This document shows, in pieces, positions 10,864-23,176 of a stretch of 64,000 bases of DNA. Under the pieces are notes generated by a model. The model did not search any database. It was not told the origin of the DNA and saw nothing but the letters and a program-made list of their open reading frames with translations. The position numbers and the translations under genes are program-made. Every line of letters begins with the position of its first letter. Position 1 is the stretch's first letter. The DNA is from Typhlomys cinereus (Eukaryota > Chordata > Mammalia > Rodentia > Platacanthomyidae): the NCBI GenBank assembly GCA_023101885.1, contig JALPQD010000388.1:823001-887000 (forward strand), written 5' to 3'.

Positions 10864-11479
10864 AAGACATAAAATTGTAATTTCATGATTTATAAACCTT
10901 CCCATATTAATGTAGATTGGCACTTGTATGGGAGGGAGAGACAGAGAAAGGTAGAGGATCCGTTTAAGATAGCTCTTCATCATGAGAGAGGAATCCCAAA
11001 TGGTAGGCACCATTATAAGGTGATTAGGTAGATAATTAGCAACACAAGTGCATTGAAGTTGCGTTTTGCATGTTTCAATTGTTTTTGATGTAAGTGCTGC
11101 TCTGTATTTTTCAGCAAGCGAGGAGTTTTAATCAAAGCACATCTAATCTCCTAATTACTGTTGTTGTCTGATACTCTGGGATAAAATGTATTTCTGTTCA
11201 GGGAAATGCAGTAGGTATGAGAATCATCCAAGCCTTTATCTGGCAGCCTCTTTTTCCTCTTTTCAAACAAAGCCATAGTTTTATTATAAGAGCCAGAAAA
11301 TTAGTGCTTATGCATTGTGAAATTCACACAATCACAGAAAATCATGCCAGTAGCATTTCCAGCCAGGCAAATTACAAAATTTTAAATTGAGATGGGGCCG
11401 TATTTTCAAATATGTTTTCAAATTGTGCTTTCAACGTCTTCAATTGTGTTTGTAATCAGTTTGCAAAGGTCGTTTCCAG
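10864..11479. other. unique sequence, possible conserved non-coding element
   Basis: No repeat match that I can see. 11041-11470 has a mixed, non-repetitive composition with TAATTA-type homeodomain cores (CTAATTACTG near 11150) and an ATCAAAG-like site. Function is not shown by sequence alone. Confidence 0.35.
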
Positions 11480-11815
11480 CTAGTGTGTATGTGTGTGTGT
11501 GTATGTGTATGTATGTGTGTGTGCGTCCGTGTGGTGTGTGTGTGTGTACAGATGCCCCTTTGTGTGGAGACTAGAGGTCCATGTCTGGTGTCTTCTCAGT
11601 CACTTTCCTCCTTATTTCTTTGTTGCCCAGTCTCTCGATTAACCTTGCTGCTTCACTAAACTGCCTGGCCGGCAAGCTTCAAGAATGCAGCTTTCTTTGC
11701 CTCACCACCAGTGCTGAGCAAGATGCTCTGTGTCTGAATTTTTATGTGGGTGCTAGGAACCCAAACTTTAGTCATCATGCTTGCGTGGGAAGCACTTTAC
11801 TGAAGGTTATTTCCT
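11480..11815 (-). mobile_element. B4-like SINE (minus strand)
   Basis: On the minus strand this reads as the body of a rodent B4 element: a partial tRNA-like head (AGTAAAGTGCTT near 11800), a B1-related middle, a segment near 11571-11590 corresponding to the family's GACCTCTAG-type end, then a (CA)n tail (TG on plus, 11482-11550). The 5' end of the tRNA-like head is missing or decayed. Confidence 0.65.
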
Positions 11816-12167
11816 CTTCTCTTTGTTGGAAGTCAGTGATTTTTTTTTTTTGGCCAGGATGCCTATTCAAATTGCTTGTGAGGTCTTTAAGATGGAAAGG
11901 GCTCCAGTTTTCATTTTATATCAGCTTAATAAGAATCTGTAGAGGTCAGAGCCCCATATCGTTGATTCTGCATCCAATATCGATATGTAAACAGATGGGT
12001 ATGACTGTAGACTAATAAAACATTATATATTATCAGAGGCACCAGATCAGACTTGACCTGACATTAAAATTTTGAAATAACAATCACATTAATCCTGATT
12101 TTTAGCTTCAGAGCCCAATAATTAATTTACTATAAAAGCACCATTGCATTAAAAGACACTCAGGTAC
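11816..12167. other. unique intergenic DNA
   Basis: I see no gene, RNA or repeat family in this stretch. Confidence 0.45.
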
Positions 12168-12432
12168 AATGGGGAGATGGCTTTGGAATTAAAGCTTCTG
12201 CCTCCCCAACAAAAGGACATGAGTTTGGACCAGATTCCCAATATAAATGCAGAAAAGGTAAATTAGAGGCCTGTAATTCTAGCCACGGAAGGTGGAGACT
12301 GTATAACTTCAGAGATAAACAATAAGGAGGTAGACAATCTAGGATGATTCCCAGTGTCATCCTTGGGCCTCCAATAAGACAGACATTCAAATGTCCTCCA
12401 CACACAAACACCCTAAATAAATAACTGAAATA
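12168..12432 (+). mobile_element. tRNA-headed SINE of unnamed family, old copy
   Basis: Starts GGGGAGATGGCTTTGG, a degraded tRNA-type A box, and continues with GCTTCTGCC and ATGAGTTTGGA at the B-box position. The middle shares the GGATGATTCCC and TCCTTGGGCCTCC blocks with copies at 25293, 49777 and 40074. It ends in an AAATAAATAA tail. Confidence 0.65.
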
Positions 12433-12479
12433 GACTGCCAAGTATACTAAAGATGCCAAAGTCTTTGAGTAGAATGATC

Positions 12480-12740
12480 CGGTTTAAAATCTTGTTTCTA
12501 CCTCTACTGCCTGCTGTGTAATAACATAAGAAAATGTCATACAGAATGTTGTTCAGAGTCTTTCAGATACAGCATCCTCATTTATAAAATGCAAATAGTG
12601 ATTTCCAAATCCAAGGACTATGAAATTCTTGCCTTTCTCATGAAACAGCAGTTGTTTCACTTGCTAATAAAGCCTCATCTTTACTGAGCATTTATCACGT
12701 GTCAGGCACGGTTCTAATCATTATCTCTCCATGAGGGGTT
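12480..12740 (+). repeat. ancient MIR-like relic
   Basis: Contains the blocks TTTCTACCTCTACTGCCTG and CCTCATTTATAAAATG, which resemble the MIR core. An L2/MIR-like TTACTGAGCATTTATC...GTCAGGCAC block follows at 12674-12710. Old and diverged. Confidence 0.5.
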
Positions 12741-13084
12741 TATTTTTTCCCTTCCACTATGAAAATGAAAGATGGGAATGGCATACATTTGTTAATACCT
12801 TTCCACTGCAGTGGAAATAATTATACCCATAAATCTGTACATTTCAAGAGGGGATGTGGTAAATGTTAACGCTGCATTAAGTTTTGAAAATACAAGTAGG
12901 TTTACTGAAATCTTCAAAATTAAAACTGGTTGCAAAAGCTGATAACAAAAAAAATGGCATATTTCATCTTGCAGATCTAGGAGACGCAGAGAGAAGGAAA
13001 TGTTTGTTAGTGGAACAGTATGGGTTGGGCTCAGGGAAAAAAATCTGCATGTGGAGTTAGAATGCAGCAGTAGCTGATGAAGTT
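12741..13084. other. unique intergenic DNA
   Basis: Nothing recognised beyond short A- and T-rich runs. Confidence 0.45.
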
Positions 13085-13430
13085 AGATAGTTCAGGGAAA
13101 ACACCAGTTACATACAGGTGTCAACCTGAAAGTTGAAGGCTAAGCTGTGTGCACATCTGCTAAGAATTAGTGGTTAAGATAATTCCTGAGCAAAACTGTG
13201 GGACATTGTGTAATTTATACAGGTGTACCCTATTCAAAATGGGTGGGGTCCATCCCTGGGCAGGCAGAGAAAATGAAGAGAGCTTTGGCATAATTTGGCA
13301 TAATGGCACTAGGCATGCTAACAAGTAAGAAAGTTTGCCCCTCTCTTGGCAATTTCTGTGGATGTGTTGTAGCCAGTTGCTTTGCCTGCTGATTTTGGAA
13401 TGAAGCCTCTTACCTTGCTTGCTGAGATTG
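13085..13430 (+). mobile_element. MaLR-type LTR fragment (same family as 48046)
   Basis: Matches the solo LTR at 48046 block by block: CAGGTGTCAACCTGA at 13116, GTGTGCACATCTGC near 13148, the GGGACATTGT segment, then GGGTGGGGTCC. It is strongly diverged, with the 3' third degraded. Confidence 0.6.
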
Positions 13431-13434
13431 TTCT

Positions 13435-13615
13435 CTAGAAGCCCACATAGTGAAAGATAACTGACTTCTGAAAGCTGTCCTCTGACCTCCATCCGTATAC
13501 CATGGTATGTATTCATGTATGTGTTTGTCTTCCCTTTCTCTGTCACCTTCTCTATTTCTCTCTCTCTCTTTCTCTCTCTCTCTCTCAAATAAATAAAATT
13601 TTAAAATATTAAAAG
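13435..13615 (+). mobile_element. B4/RSINE1-like SINE 3' part
   Basis: Contains the RSINE1-type block AGCTGTCCTCTGACCTCC at 13474-13491, then a CT-rich stretch (13520-13587) and an AAATAAATAAAATTTT tail. The tRNA-like head is missing. Confidence 0.65.
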
Positions 13616-14395
13616 AAGATAATAAAGAACAGCAGGGTAGGCAAGCGCAAATTTTATAAATCAAGAAAGGAATGTTTAAATTTCTTAGAAACAGCCGCTG
13701 TAATGAGAGTTGATCTAAACGTGATAGAGATATTGGAAAGGGTAGGAACTGTTTTTTTCCTCCCCCTTTTCTACACTTACTACATTAAGCTATTGAAATA
13801 ATTAAGTCAAGAAAGAAAGAATTCTTGGAAGGCTTCGCAGATAAAAGGCAAGAATTTCATAATTACTGGGGTTTATTACAGATCCAGAAACGGTCCATAT
13901 TTTTTCCTGTTTCTTTTTTGTTTGTTTTCTTTTCTTTTGTTTGTTAGTAAAACATCACTTTCCAAGGGCATTAAATTTTTATGTGCAGCTTATATTTTTT
14001 AATGATTTGAAGAAACTGGAGGCTAAATAAAAAGCTAACGATGAGTTTTTTGAGTTTGTAATTTCACACTGGCATATTACTTAATGGAGACAACTGACCA
14101 CGGATAATGTAACTTAGATCTACTACCTTCACAAAAGTACTTCTGGAAGCTCTGTGTACAGGCAGGACCAAATCAATGGGAAGTACAGCAGTCTAGTGAA
14201 GCCTTCTACAGATTCAGGAGAATTAGGAAACTTGGACTCAGAATTTCCGGCTGAGGAGTTTAGTGGAAACCTATCTGATGAGAACAGAATTGTAAGACAG
14301 GACCTAGATTCAGGAGAACGTAAAGTCACAATGAAGAGGTTGAGTTGCTACAAAAAATTAAGGAATGAGTTTAGATTCAATGCTTATTTGAATGT
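13616..14395. other. unique intergenic DNA
   Basis: No recognised gene or repeat. Short frames on both strands around 14130-14400 lack any family signature. Confidence 0.45.
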
Positions 14396-14500
14396 GGCCT
14401 GAGAAGTGGTAACACAAACAAGTTAGGGAAGCCGACTGGATATACGACACTTCTTTGTTCTAGATAAAGAGAGGCTTTGGCTATAAACATCAGACACAGT
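14396..14500. repeat. 105-bp segment repeated 1 kb downstream (copy 1)
   Basis: Shares about 75% identity with 15395-15501. Common blocks are CCTGAGAA-TGGTAA, GAAGC-GAC, TCTTTGTTCTA-AT and CATCAGA, in the same order and strand. I cannot assign it to a repeat family. Confidence 0.55.
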
Positions 14501-15394
14501 TATTAATATTAAAACAAGAGAAGTGTCAAAGAAGAGACAATTTGTGGCTGGATGAGCTAGATTGATGGTAGATTCAGTAGGACCATATTTTATATTAGAA
14601 TGGATCAATCCTACGCATAAATGTCAAAGTGAGAGTAAACCAAAAACAGATACAAACCTGCATTTTCAGGAATTGGTTTTTTGAAGAAAATGCCTATTTC
14701 TTTCTTTTTTACGGAAGATTTGGTCCCAGCAAGGCAAAGGACAAAGGAGATACCTGATTATACAGAAACCTGGTTTCCATTGCAAATGACTAATCTCCCC
14801 AAACTATGTGGCTAGAATATGATTGCTTTCAACTTGTGTATATTTTATAGGCATCTACTCAATATATCCTTGAAAGACATGTTGCAAACTCTCTTTTATT
14901 TACTCAAGAATGGACACTAAGCATTTTCATTTGTTTTCATTTCAGAAATGAAAACAATTAGTCATACAAAAAATCAAAATAAAAAATGTATAGATATATC
15001 CCATCTCTGCACATTTTGAGTAGGGAAGAGTGGACTCATTGTGTAGTCTACATGTTTTGATTTGCCTAGGTTTTCATAAAAGTACAGATGTCAGAGAAGG
15101 TTGAAGGAACCAGATTTCATTTTAGAGAGTAATTGGGAGCCAGGAAAAGTTTCAGAGACAAAGATTTGCATAATCATATTTTTTAAATGTATGATATATT
15201 CCAAATTGCAGTTGAAGACACTAAAAAGAGACAGCTGAGTTAGGAAGCTCTTGAAGTAGGACAGGAGATTGTGAATAATGGAAAAATATATGAAAGATAC
15301 CACAGTGGTAGAATCAATAATGCTTAGCAAGTGATTAGATGAAAGTGTAGTGAGACTATGAATCAAAGGCCTGTACATTTTTTTTAAATCCCAT
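14501..15394. other. unique intergenic DNA
   Basis: No gene or repeat recognised. The 162-codon minus-strand frame at 15091-15579 starts here but has no domain or compositional support. Confidence 0.45.
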
Positions 15395-15501
15395 GTGACC
15401 TGAGAAATGGTAATACAATTAAACATGTTACAGAAGCTGACAGGCGATATGACTAGTCTTTGTTCTATATCAAGAGAAGCTTTGAACATACACATCAGAT
15501 G
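15395..15501. repeat. 107-bp segment repeated (copy 2)
   Basis: Partner of 14396-14500. Similarity fades on both sides, so this is either two copies of a short unknown repeat or the remnant of a tandem duplication with a 1.0-kb period. Confidence 0.55.
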
Positions 15502-16484
15502 ATGTATAATGGACATGTAGAGAGAAGAGATGAGCATGAGGTACTTAATGAGGGAAGTGGAGCTTTGGTTGCATTTCAATAGGTGAAGAGTATCATTGCT
15601 GATACGCTAATTATGTGATGCACCCTTGGACTATAAACTCCTTGAGAAAGTTTCCAGGGCTCAGTCTTGGAAAGAGACATTACCTCCTTAATTAGCCCTT
15701 ACCCTGATAAGATGCCACATGCTTACTAGGTCATATTTTTTAACATCATTAAGGGGGGGCCAAGAGATTTAAGAAATACTAGGAGTGATAAGAAAGAAAC
15801 TCATGAACTTGGCATTTGTCAAAAGGCCGCAGCTCTTTGTTAAACACACATCATCTCCTAATATTGTTCTATCTGCAAAATATCTAACAGCTTCTGCAAG
15901 CTAGTATATACTACTATTATTTAAAGAGTTCTAGAAAAATAGGAGCTTCAGAAAGTTTTCATTCAAAATAACATGTCAGGGCAAAGTTGCATCTCAACTA
16001 CCTGTCTGATGGAGAAAACAATTTGTTGCTGAAGTTGTTGTTCATGGAAAATAACATTTTTGCTGTGCTACTTGGTACACATTTAACTAGCCTAGGATAT
16101 GCAATGACATTTAATAGCAGACTGTAGTTTGGTCAGTTGCAGGATGGCACACAACTTTTCAATATAGCTATTGTTTTTAGGATAATTAAGTCATCCTAAA
16201 CCTTGTCCCAATAAGAAGTTTTCTGAAGGACAAGCAGAAATTAAAAAAAAAAAAAAAGAGAAAGGGGTCAATATGTGATAATGCTAATAGCCATCTTGGC
16301 ACCAAGGAAATAAATCTCTTAGCAAACCTTTGAGAGAAATTATCTAGATTAAGATTAGCCTCAGGTGAAGTCTGCAAAAACTTTTTTTTGTTACATTATT
16401 TCATGAGAGTTCTCAATTTTATGGAATCATTTCCTGGGAAAAGAATCCTAGTCTATACAAGTGGAGAATAGAAGCCAGCACTAG
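15502..16484. other. unique intergenic DNA
   Basis: Nothing recognised. A 14-base A-run lies at 16242-16255. Confidence 0.45.
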
Positions 16485-16655
16485 CATGGGTTAACCTTTT
16501 CTGCTTGCTGACTGTGGTGACTACAAAGTGATTGGCTGCCTCAGGCTCCTGCATTTCTTGACTTTCCCAGCAGGATGGACTTTGAACTGTCAGTTATTTA
16601 AGTTGCTCTTTTCAGAGTATTTTATTACAACAAGAGGAAAGGAAACGAAGACAAT
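16485..16655 (+). mobile_element. ORR1-like MaLR LTR, 3' half
   Basis: Carries the order typical of the 3' end of ORR1-type LTRs: GTGATTGGCTGCCTC, CTTGACTTTCCCAGC, GGATGGACTTTGAACTGT, TAAGTTGCTCTTTTCAG, then GTATTTTATTACAACAA. The upstream half is missing. Confidence 0.65.
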
Positions 16656-18889
16656 TAACACAGGAATTCCTGCGGTTTCAAGCAATTGGGTTATCATAAA
16701 TTGATTTGGTATTGTTGCTTAGAATTTATAGGCTGAATTTATTTTGTAGCCTTATTTATGATAGATACATAACTGATACACACAAATAAACTGAGGCTAG
16801 TCAAAAAATGCCCTCCCACCTGCTATACTTACTTCTGCTTCATTCTCTAACCCTTTTGAAAAAATAGCTTTCAAATCAATAGTATTAAATTCTTATCCCC
16901 ACAACCAAAACCAACTACATCCTTAGGATTTCATTTTATCAAAAAACTTTAGGAACTACAAATTATTAACTGTAGTTTGATATTGATAGCTAATGGACTC
17001 TGATACTTTCTCTGGAGGATTTATTATCAGGCTGAAATAATATCTATTTGATAGCAACTAACACCTTCTATGGTCATCTCTACTCCTTTTGTTTATTCGT
17101 TTGTTTGTTTATTTGTTGTTTTGCCAGCAGTGTTGGTTGCTGGTATGTTTCCAGGTCAATTGTAAATTCCAGCTTTGTTATGCAAATTCCAGCTGTCTGT
17201 GTCTTGTTCCTTTAAAAAAAAAAATAGCTCCCAGATCCTGTGATGAGATCAGAGCCTGCTGAATAGACTCATATCTCTTTTGCCACAACCAGTGAGTCTG
17301 CAATAGACACCTTTTTACCAGTAATTATTATGTGACTGCTTTCATTTCAGAAGCTCGCAATGAGCTGAATCACACCAATCCATCTCTAACAGCACTGGCA
17401 TGTCAATGAAAACAACAGAAATCACAGGAGAGAAACATCCCTTGTCAAGCAAACAGACAAAGCATTTTGGTCCCTGAGAGGGTTTTTATCCGTACAAACA
17501 GTATCTGTTTTAGGGATGCCAACTCTCAGAAATAGGAATGATAGGTATCTTTTCAAAAGTAAAGTAATCAGCCACATGCTAGGTGATATTGGTGATAGGA
17601 TTTTACAACTACAGCTTTCTTCGTTGAGAGAAATTGGTATTATTTAGTCTCTCTGCACATTTTAATTCCTCCTACTGATTAAAATGCTTACCATTTGCTC
17701 CTTATGACACACAAAATTTCTTGTTCTATTGGAACCAATCTAACTGAAAGGGGCTGAAGCTAAGATAACATCCTTGTGCATATCCTTTTTTAATGTCATT
17801 TTACTAAGAACACTAGCTTGTAGTTTATGCCATTTGGAGCTATGTTCAGGACCTTGGATTGATTAATCATTGGAGCTTAATGTAATTGCATGGGTCAGTT
17901 CTCTTCTCCTATGTGGTTGTAACCATATTTTTTGTGTAGCTTGCTACGATGTAGCCCAGCTATTTTCAGACAAGTGACTTTCCTACCTCTGTTAGAATTT
18001 CAGGGATGCACTGATTATACCCTCAAGTCTGCCCACACCTCCTACTGGTAAACATAACCCAGACTTTTATCTGATCAACTGAACAAAATGAGTATTTCCT
18101 GTATTTTCCTTTTGTTAGATATGGGTACTAGTACATCATCTTTCAAACAATTACTCTAAATGAATTTCATGGAATGTATTTCATTGGTCAGGGATGGTCA
18201 TTAGTTAAAATCTATGATAAAATAGAAGGGTTCCCTTTGGAAAATCGGGATTTAATTACTGATAAATGGAGACGAAGCAAACATAAATATTTTCAGATCT
18301 ACTAGTTTGTGAAATATAATTCTCTCCCTCACTCCTTTTGGTTTTCTGATAGTTGGTTTCGTTTGATTCATGACCAAAGCCTCTCATAACCTAGGATAGA
18401 ACCACTCCCTTAGTACATGGAATTTTCTCAGCATTCAAATATACTTAGATCATAGCCTTTGCTACATAGTCGTATGATCATAATTGGCATGCTATTTCTT
18501 TAGACATCTTTCTGTGGGAAAGGAAAGAGCCTTTCTGCTTTTAAAAGCAGAAAAAGCATCTGCAATTTCAGTCTTCTGTCACTTCTAACAGAATCTACAT
18601 AAAAATGCCTCAGTATATAAATTATGAGTCAGTAGGAGATTGTTTGCCTGTGTTTAGGCCTTCTGTTTGTCACCTGTTTTCTTTTAGTTTCTCTCCCCAT
18701 CTTGTTCGTAGTCCTCCTCTTTCTCTTCTTTTCTTACTCCTTATTCCTCTTCTTCTTCCTTTTTTTACTGCAACAGTTTATCAAAGAAGTCTTGTTCATT
18801 TTTTTCATGAAAACACCATTCTCTTCATAAACTATTGTTTACTTGTTATCTGTTTTACTGTTTTATATATATTCACTTCATTTTTGTGC
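16656..18889. other. unique intergenic DNA
   Basis: About 2.2 kb without a recognised repeat. 17330-17480 is compositionally mixed with GCTCGCAATGAGCTG and ATCACACCAATCC and may be conserved non-coding sequence. There is a TTTG/TTTA-rich stretch near 17090-17120. Confidence 0.4.
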
Positions 18890-19153
18890 ATCTGTCTCTC
18901 TGTGTGTGTCTTTGTGTGTGTGTGTCTGTATGTGGGTGTGTCTGTGGAGCCCCAAGAGTTGCTTTGGGAATCAGTCTATATTGTCCTTCCTCTTCTTTGT
19001 TTTGCTCTGTAGTTTCCCAGGCTTTATCTTTCAGGGATGAAAGTACAGGCTACTCTCATTTCCACCTGGCATTTTACTTTGGATCCAGGGTCTGGACTCA
19101 GGACCTTTTATTTGGAAGGCAGAAGCTTTGCCCCTGTGCCTTCTCTCTAGTCC
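18890..19153 (-). mobile_element. tRNA-headed SINE of unnamed family (minus)
   Basis: On the minus strand it begins GGACTAGAGAGAAGGC (degraded A box) and continues AGCTTCTGCCTTCC and AAGGTCCTGAGTCC (B-box region). It then has a GCCAGGTGGAAA block shared with 25293 and 56328, and ends with a (CA)n tail (TG at 18898-18940 on plus). Confidence 0.7.
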
Positions 19154-19719
19154 TTGTTTTGCTTTCCTTTTGGGCTAAGCACCTAGAGTATGATATGATG
19201 TTTTAAAAAATCATGGCTATTTATCTGTATCGAAATAATCAAATCTTGCCTCTCTGGCTCTTTAGAGCCATTATATGATTATTGGCTCATACATAGATGA
19301 GAAACTTGAAACATAAAACATAAAAAGGAAGAAAATATATTATAGTTTAAAATGCCTGAAAAGAATATAGCCAGATGTATATGCTATTCATAATAGACAA
19401 AAATTGTAAATCAGATCTATCTGAAGATAAATGTAAATGTTCCTTTATATCCTAATTTTATAACATAGATATAATCTATTGATCTAGTTAGAAAAATGTG
19501 TTTTGTAAAAATCAAAATGAAATTATTCAGTTTATGATATTCATGTTTACTCTTGGCTATAATATTGGAATTACTCATCTATTTTTTGTTTGATTACATA
19601 TGATTTGTGAATGACAAGCCAACTTCTTTCAGAGACTGTTTCAGTAAATTAATTTTTAATTGCAATAAACAGTGATGGCATTAACTATAAAATGTTAATG
19701 TTTTTATACTTAGTTATTG
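19154..19719. other. unique intergenic DNA
   Basis: AT-rich, nothing recognised. Confidence 0.4.
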
Positions 19720-19916
19720 TTCTTTCTACTTCCTTTTCCACTTCCCTTGCATATACCCCTTCTCCAAACTTGATGGTGAACCTACTCCCTTCAAATAGTC
19801 TTGACTTGAGATTTCAGATCACATGAATTCATTTCGCTGTTTATTCACTTCATCTTTCACTTAAAATCTTTTCCTCCTTTTCTTGACCCACCCCCACACA
19901 CACCACACCAACTATC

Positions 19917-20303
19917 AGAGTATGAAATGTGTCCCCCATACCCATGTGTTTGGGAAGGTCATGGAACCTTTGAGAGGTGTAGCCTTGCTGAAGGAAGGCA
20001 GCCACAGGGGGTGGGCCTTGAGGTGAATTAGTCCCACCCTACCCTCTGGAGGAGTCTGCTTTTGCAGCAGGCAGTCTGACAGCTCTCAGCCTGCAGATGG
20101 GTGTGACTTAGCCTGTCTGCAGTTTCTTCTAGCCAATTATGTCACATCCCCCATTAAAGACTGTATCTCCCCTCTGGAACTGTAAGCTAAATAAATCTCC
20201 CTTTCTCTCTTACATTGGGATTCTCTCACAGCAACAGCTCCCTTTCTCTCTTACATTGGGTATTCTCTCACAGCAACAGATAAGAGTAACTAGTACTCCA
20301 ACA
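19917..20303 (+). mobile_element. MaLR LTR with internal 41-bp tandem duplication
   Basis: Belongs to the same family as the LTRs at 27873 and 60209: GAAATGTGTCCCCCAT, GAAGGCAGCCACAGGGGG and GGCCTTGAGGTGAATTAGTC, ending in an AATAAA poly(A) signal at 20191-20196 and AGTAACTAGTA. The first few bases are lost. Two consecutive copies of a 41-bp unit sit just downstream of the poly(A) signal (20197-20237 and 20238-20279). Confidence 0.8.
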
Positions 20304-21172
20304 CATTCACACATCCATATATTTAAGTCTCGATTCTGTATATGTGAGAAATACGTAGTATTTTTTCTGCGACTGGCATCATATTAATTTTGTTAAAAAT
20401 TATGATCTCCAGTTATACCTATTATCACAGTGATATGTTGACACAAAGTCTTTTGGGTATATACCAGGAATATGACAGTTAGGTCAAACTGTTGCTCACT
20501 TTTTAAATTTTGAGAAGCCTCCATATTGGCTTCCATAGTGATTGTATTAGTTTATTTTCCTTTCCATCTTAACAAGAGTGAGATGGAATCTCAGAGCAGT
20601 TCTTACTTACCTTTCCCTGATGTCTAAAGCTGTTGAACAATTTTAAAAACATTTTTTGGTCACTTTATATTTCTCCTTTTGAGAACTGTATATTCAGTTC
20701 ATTTTGGTATATCATTTGATTTTGAGTGTTTAACTTTTGTAGTTCATTATACACCATGGATATTAATCTTGTGTCTAGTATGTAGTTGGCAAGATCATTT
20801 ACTTGTTCTGTAGGACATCTGTTCACTCTGCTTCCTTCACTATGCAGAAGTATTTAAATTCATATAAGCTCTTTTAACAGTCTTTTGAAAATTATCTCCT
20901 GTGCTATTGAGGTACTGTTCAGAAAGGTTTTTTAGTGCCTATATGATATTTAATGTGTCACTTATGTCTACCTCTAGAAATTTCTAAGTCTCAGATCTTA
21001 TATTAAGGTTGTTTTTCCTTATGTTCAATGTAAAATATATGGATCTAGTTTTATTCTTCTTTTTGTACACATTCTTGCTCCTTGTTAAATGGTTTTTGGT
21101 TGTTTTTTTTTTTTTTTTTTCATTGTTCTTTTGACACCTTTGTCAGCATTGACATATCACAGCATTGATAGC

Positions 21173-22436
21173 TGTGATAGCTGGGTGTCAACTTGACCAC
21201 AACTAGCATTAACTGCTCTCAATTTGGATAATGGGAGAGGTCCTGGCTTGAGGGCAAGATTCTCAGAGAAAGCTCCCACCTATAAGAATGCAAATCCTTT
21301 TGGGGGAATGAGCTAAAAGGGTGGAATTCTAAAGCAAGGGTCTGTTTCTCCCCTAAAGCAACTGTCTAGGAGAAAAAGAGTCAGCACAGACAAGCTGAAT
21401 CAGCTGTGATTCAACTGGGCCAATCTCTAACCCAAAGTAACAGCAGAACTTGACAACTTTGTCCACATGTTATTGGTTTGGGAGGCATCAAAGATGCAAA
21501 AGGGATCCCTCCTCCAAGGTTTCAGACAGTGGCAGAATCCAGGCAACATGTGGCAGAAACTCTGCAGTTTAAAGGCCCAAGAAGGGTAATTTGTGTTGTG
21601 GAGTTAAAGCCTGGTTTTACACTGAGAAACAAAGGTGTTAGAGATGCCAGTGATGACTTGGAACATTTGCCATGGAGAGTTGTATACCCTGGAAGGAGTC
21701 AGCCAAGAGAGTGATGTGTTTTATGATTAGCTGCATTGGAGGGGTAGAATGGAAGCCCTTAGGAACTGAGATGAAATCAAGAAGCTCACTTGTTGGACAT
21801 GGAGCTGCAGGATTTGGAGTTTGCTCTGATGTTTTTCAGTCATGTTATAAACTGATCTTTCCTGGATATGTCCTCATTCCTTTCTTTTGGAATAGAAAGT
21901 TTATTCTGTGCTTTTGTATGTTAGAAGTATGTAACTTGTCTTTTGATTTTCCAGGAGGCTATGGGACACTAAGACTAAACATTTCTCAAGGGACTTTGTC
22001 ATTAATCTTGGGGAAAATAATGCATGTGTGGTTGTACATGGACAGTTATGTTAGGCATATGAATCTTATTGTTTTTATGTGGAGATTAAGAATGGGCTAA
22101 GAAAATGCGATCTGGTGTCAAATTGACAAGGGTGAACTTGTGATAGATAATCCTGCCAATTTGACCACTCCAGGCATTAATTAAATAAGCTGTCAGACTA
22201 CTTGAAGATAATATACAGATCAATACATTTACAATATGAAGACAAGCCCTAGATCTGATTGAAACCTCCCAGTAACAGTTCAGATAAAAGGAACCATGAA
22301 ACAGAAGACTTTGAAGAGAGATTCTGTTTCTTGTACTTTCTAAGATGTTTTAACTGACTTAGCCTGCCTCAGCTTCAGCCACTAGCCATGTTGCCTCCTC
22401 CATGAAAAACTGTTTTTCCCCTCTGGAACTACGATA
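21173..22436 (+). mobile_element. MaLR element: internal region plus 3' LTR, 5' LTR mostly deleted
   Basis: Starts with about 35 bp of LTR (TGTGATAGCTGGGTGTCAAC), then jumps to MaLR internal sequence that matches 59340-60208 throughout (CTGCTCTCAATTTGGATAA, GGACATGGAGCTGCAGGATT, TTGATTTTCCAGGAGGCTA). It then enters a 3' LTR at 22139 (TGTGATAGATAATCC) of the family also seen at 54545-54946. The LTR is cut short at about 22436, where L1 sequence resumes. MaLR elements are non-coding passengers of ERVL-type enzymes; I see no viral gene. Confidence 0.75.
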
Positions 22437-23176
22437 GCTCTGTAGTATAACTTGAGCACAGCTATTGTGATTAATCCAGCACTGTTCTTTCTGCTTAGGA
22501 TTGCTTGTGGTCTTTCTATTAGAGATTTGTTTTCCATTTCATTTCTGCAAAGAATGCCATTAGAGTTCTGAGGCATTACATTGCTTTGGGAGAATGTAGT
22601 CTGTCTTATAATATGAATTCTTCCTACCAATTAGCATGGAAGGTATTTCCATCTCTTATTACCTTCCTCTATTTCAATCTTCATTATTCAGTGTCTTAAA
22701 GTAATTTTTTGAAGAGTCCCTTCATATCCACGGCTAGTTTTACTTATTGATATTAAATTTCTGCGACAACCTTGATAAGATTTTTTTCCCTGAGTTCTTT
22801 CTTGGTGAGTTCATGAATGGCATATATATCAACTTTGCAACTAGGGTTTCTATTATGAATGTTATCATATCTAAGAGTTTTATGGTAGAGCACTTAAAGC
22901 TTTTCAAGTATAGGAAGACTTCAAATTCTATGCTAAATTACTACACTGACAATGTGAGCTTTTATTTTGTTCCTGATTACATAGAAAATGCTTTCAGTTT
23001 TTTGCCCAGTAAGTTGATTAGAGGTGTGATATATATAGCTTTCATTACATTGAGATGGGTTCCTACAATTTGTAATTTCTTTTTGAAGGGATAGTGAACT
23101 TTGTCAAAGATTTTCTTATCTGTTTATATTATCATGTAATGTGCATTATCTTTGAGTATATTTGCATGTGCAATAC

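Noticed and set aside
15091..15579. 162-codon minus-strand open frame
   Set aside because: No domain, signal or codon bias supports it. With roughly 6,000 stop-bounded segments in six frames of this window, one or two of this length are expected by chance. It also overlaps the unexplained repeated segment.
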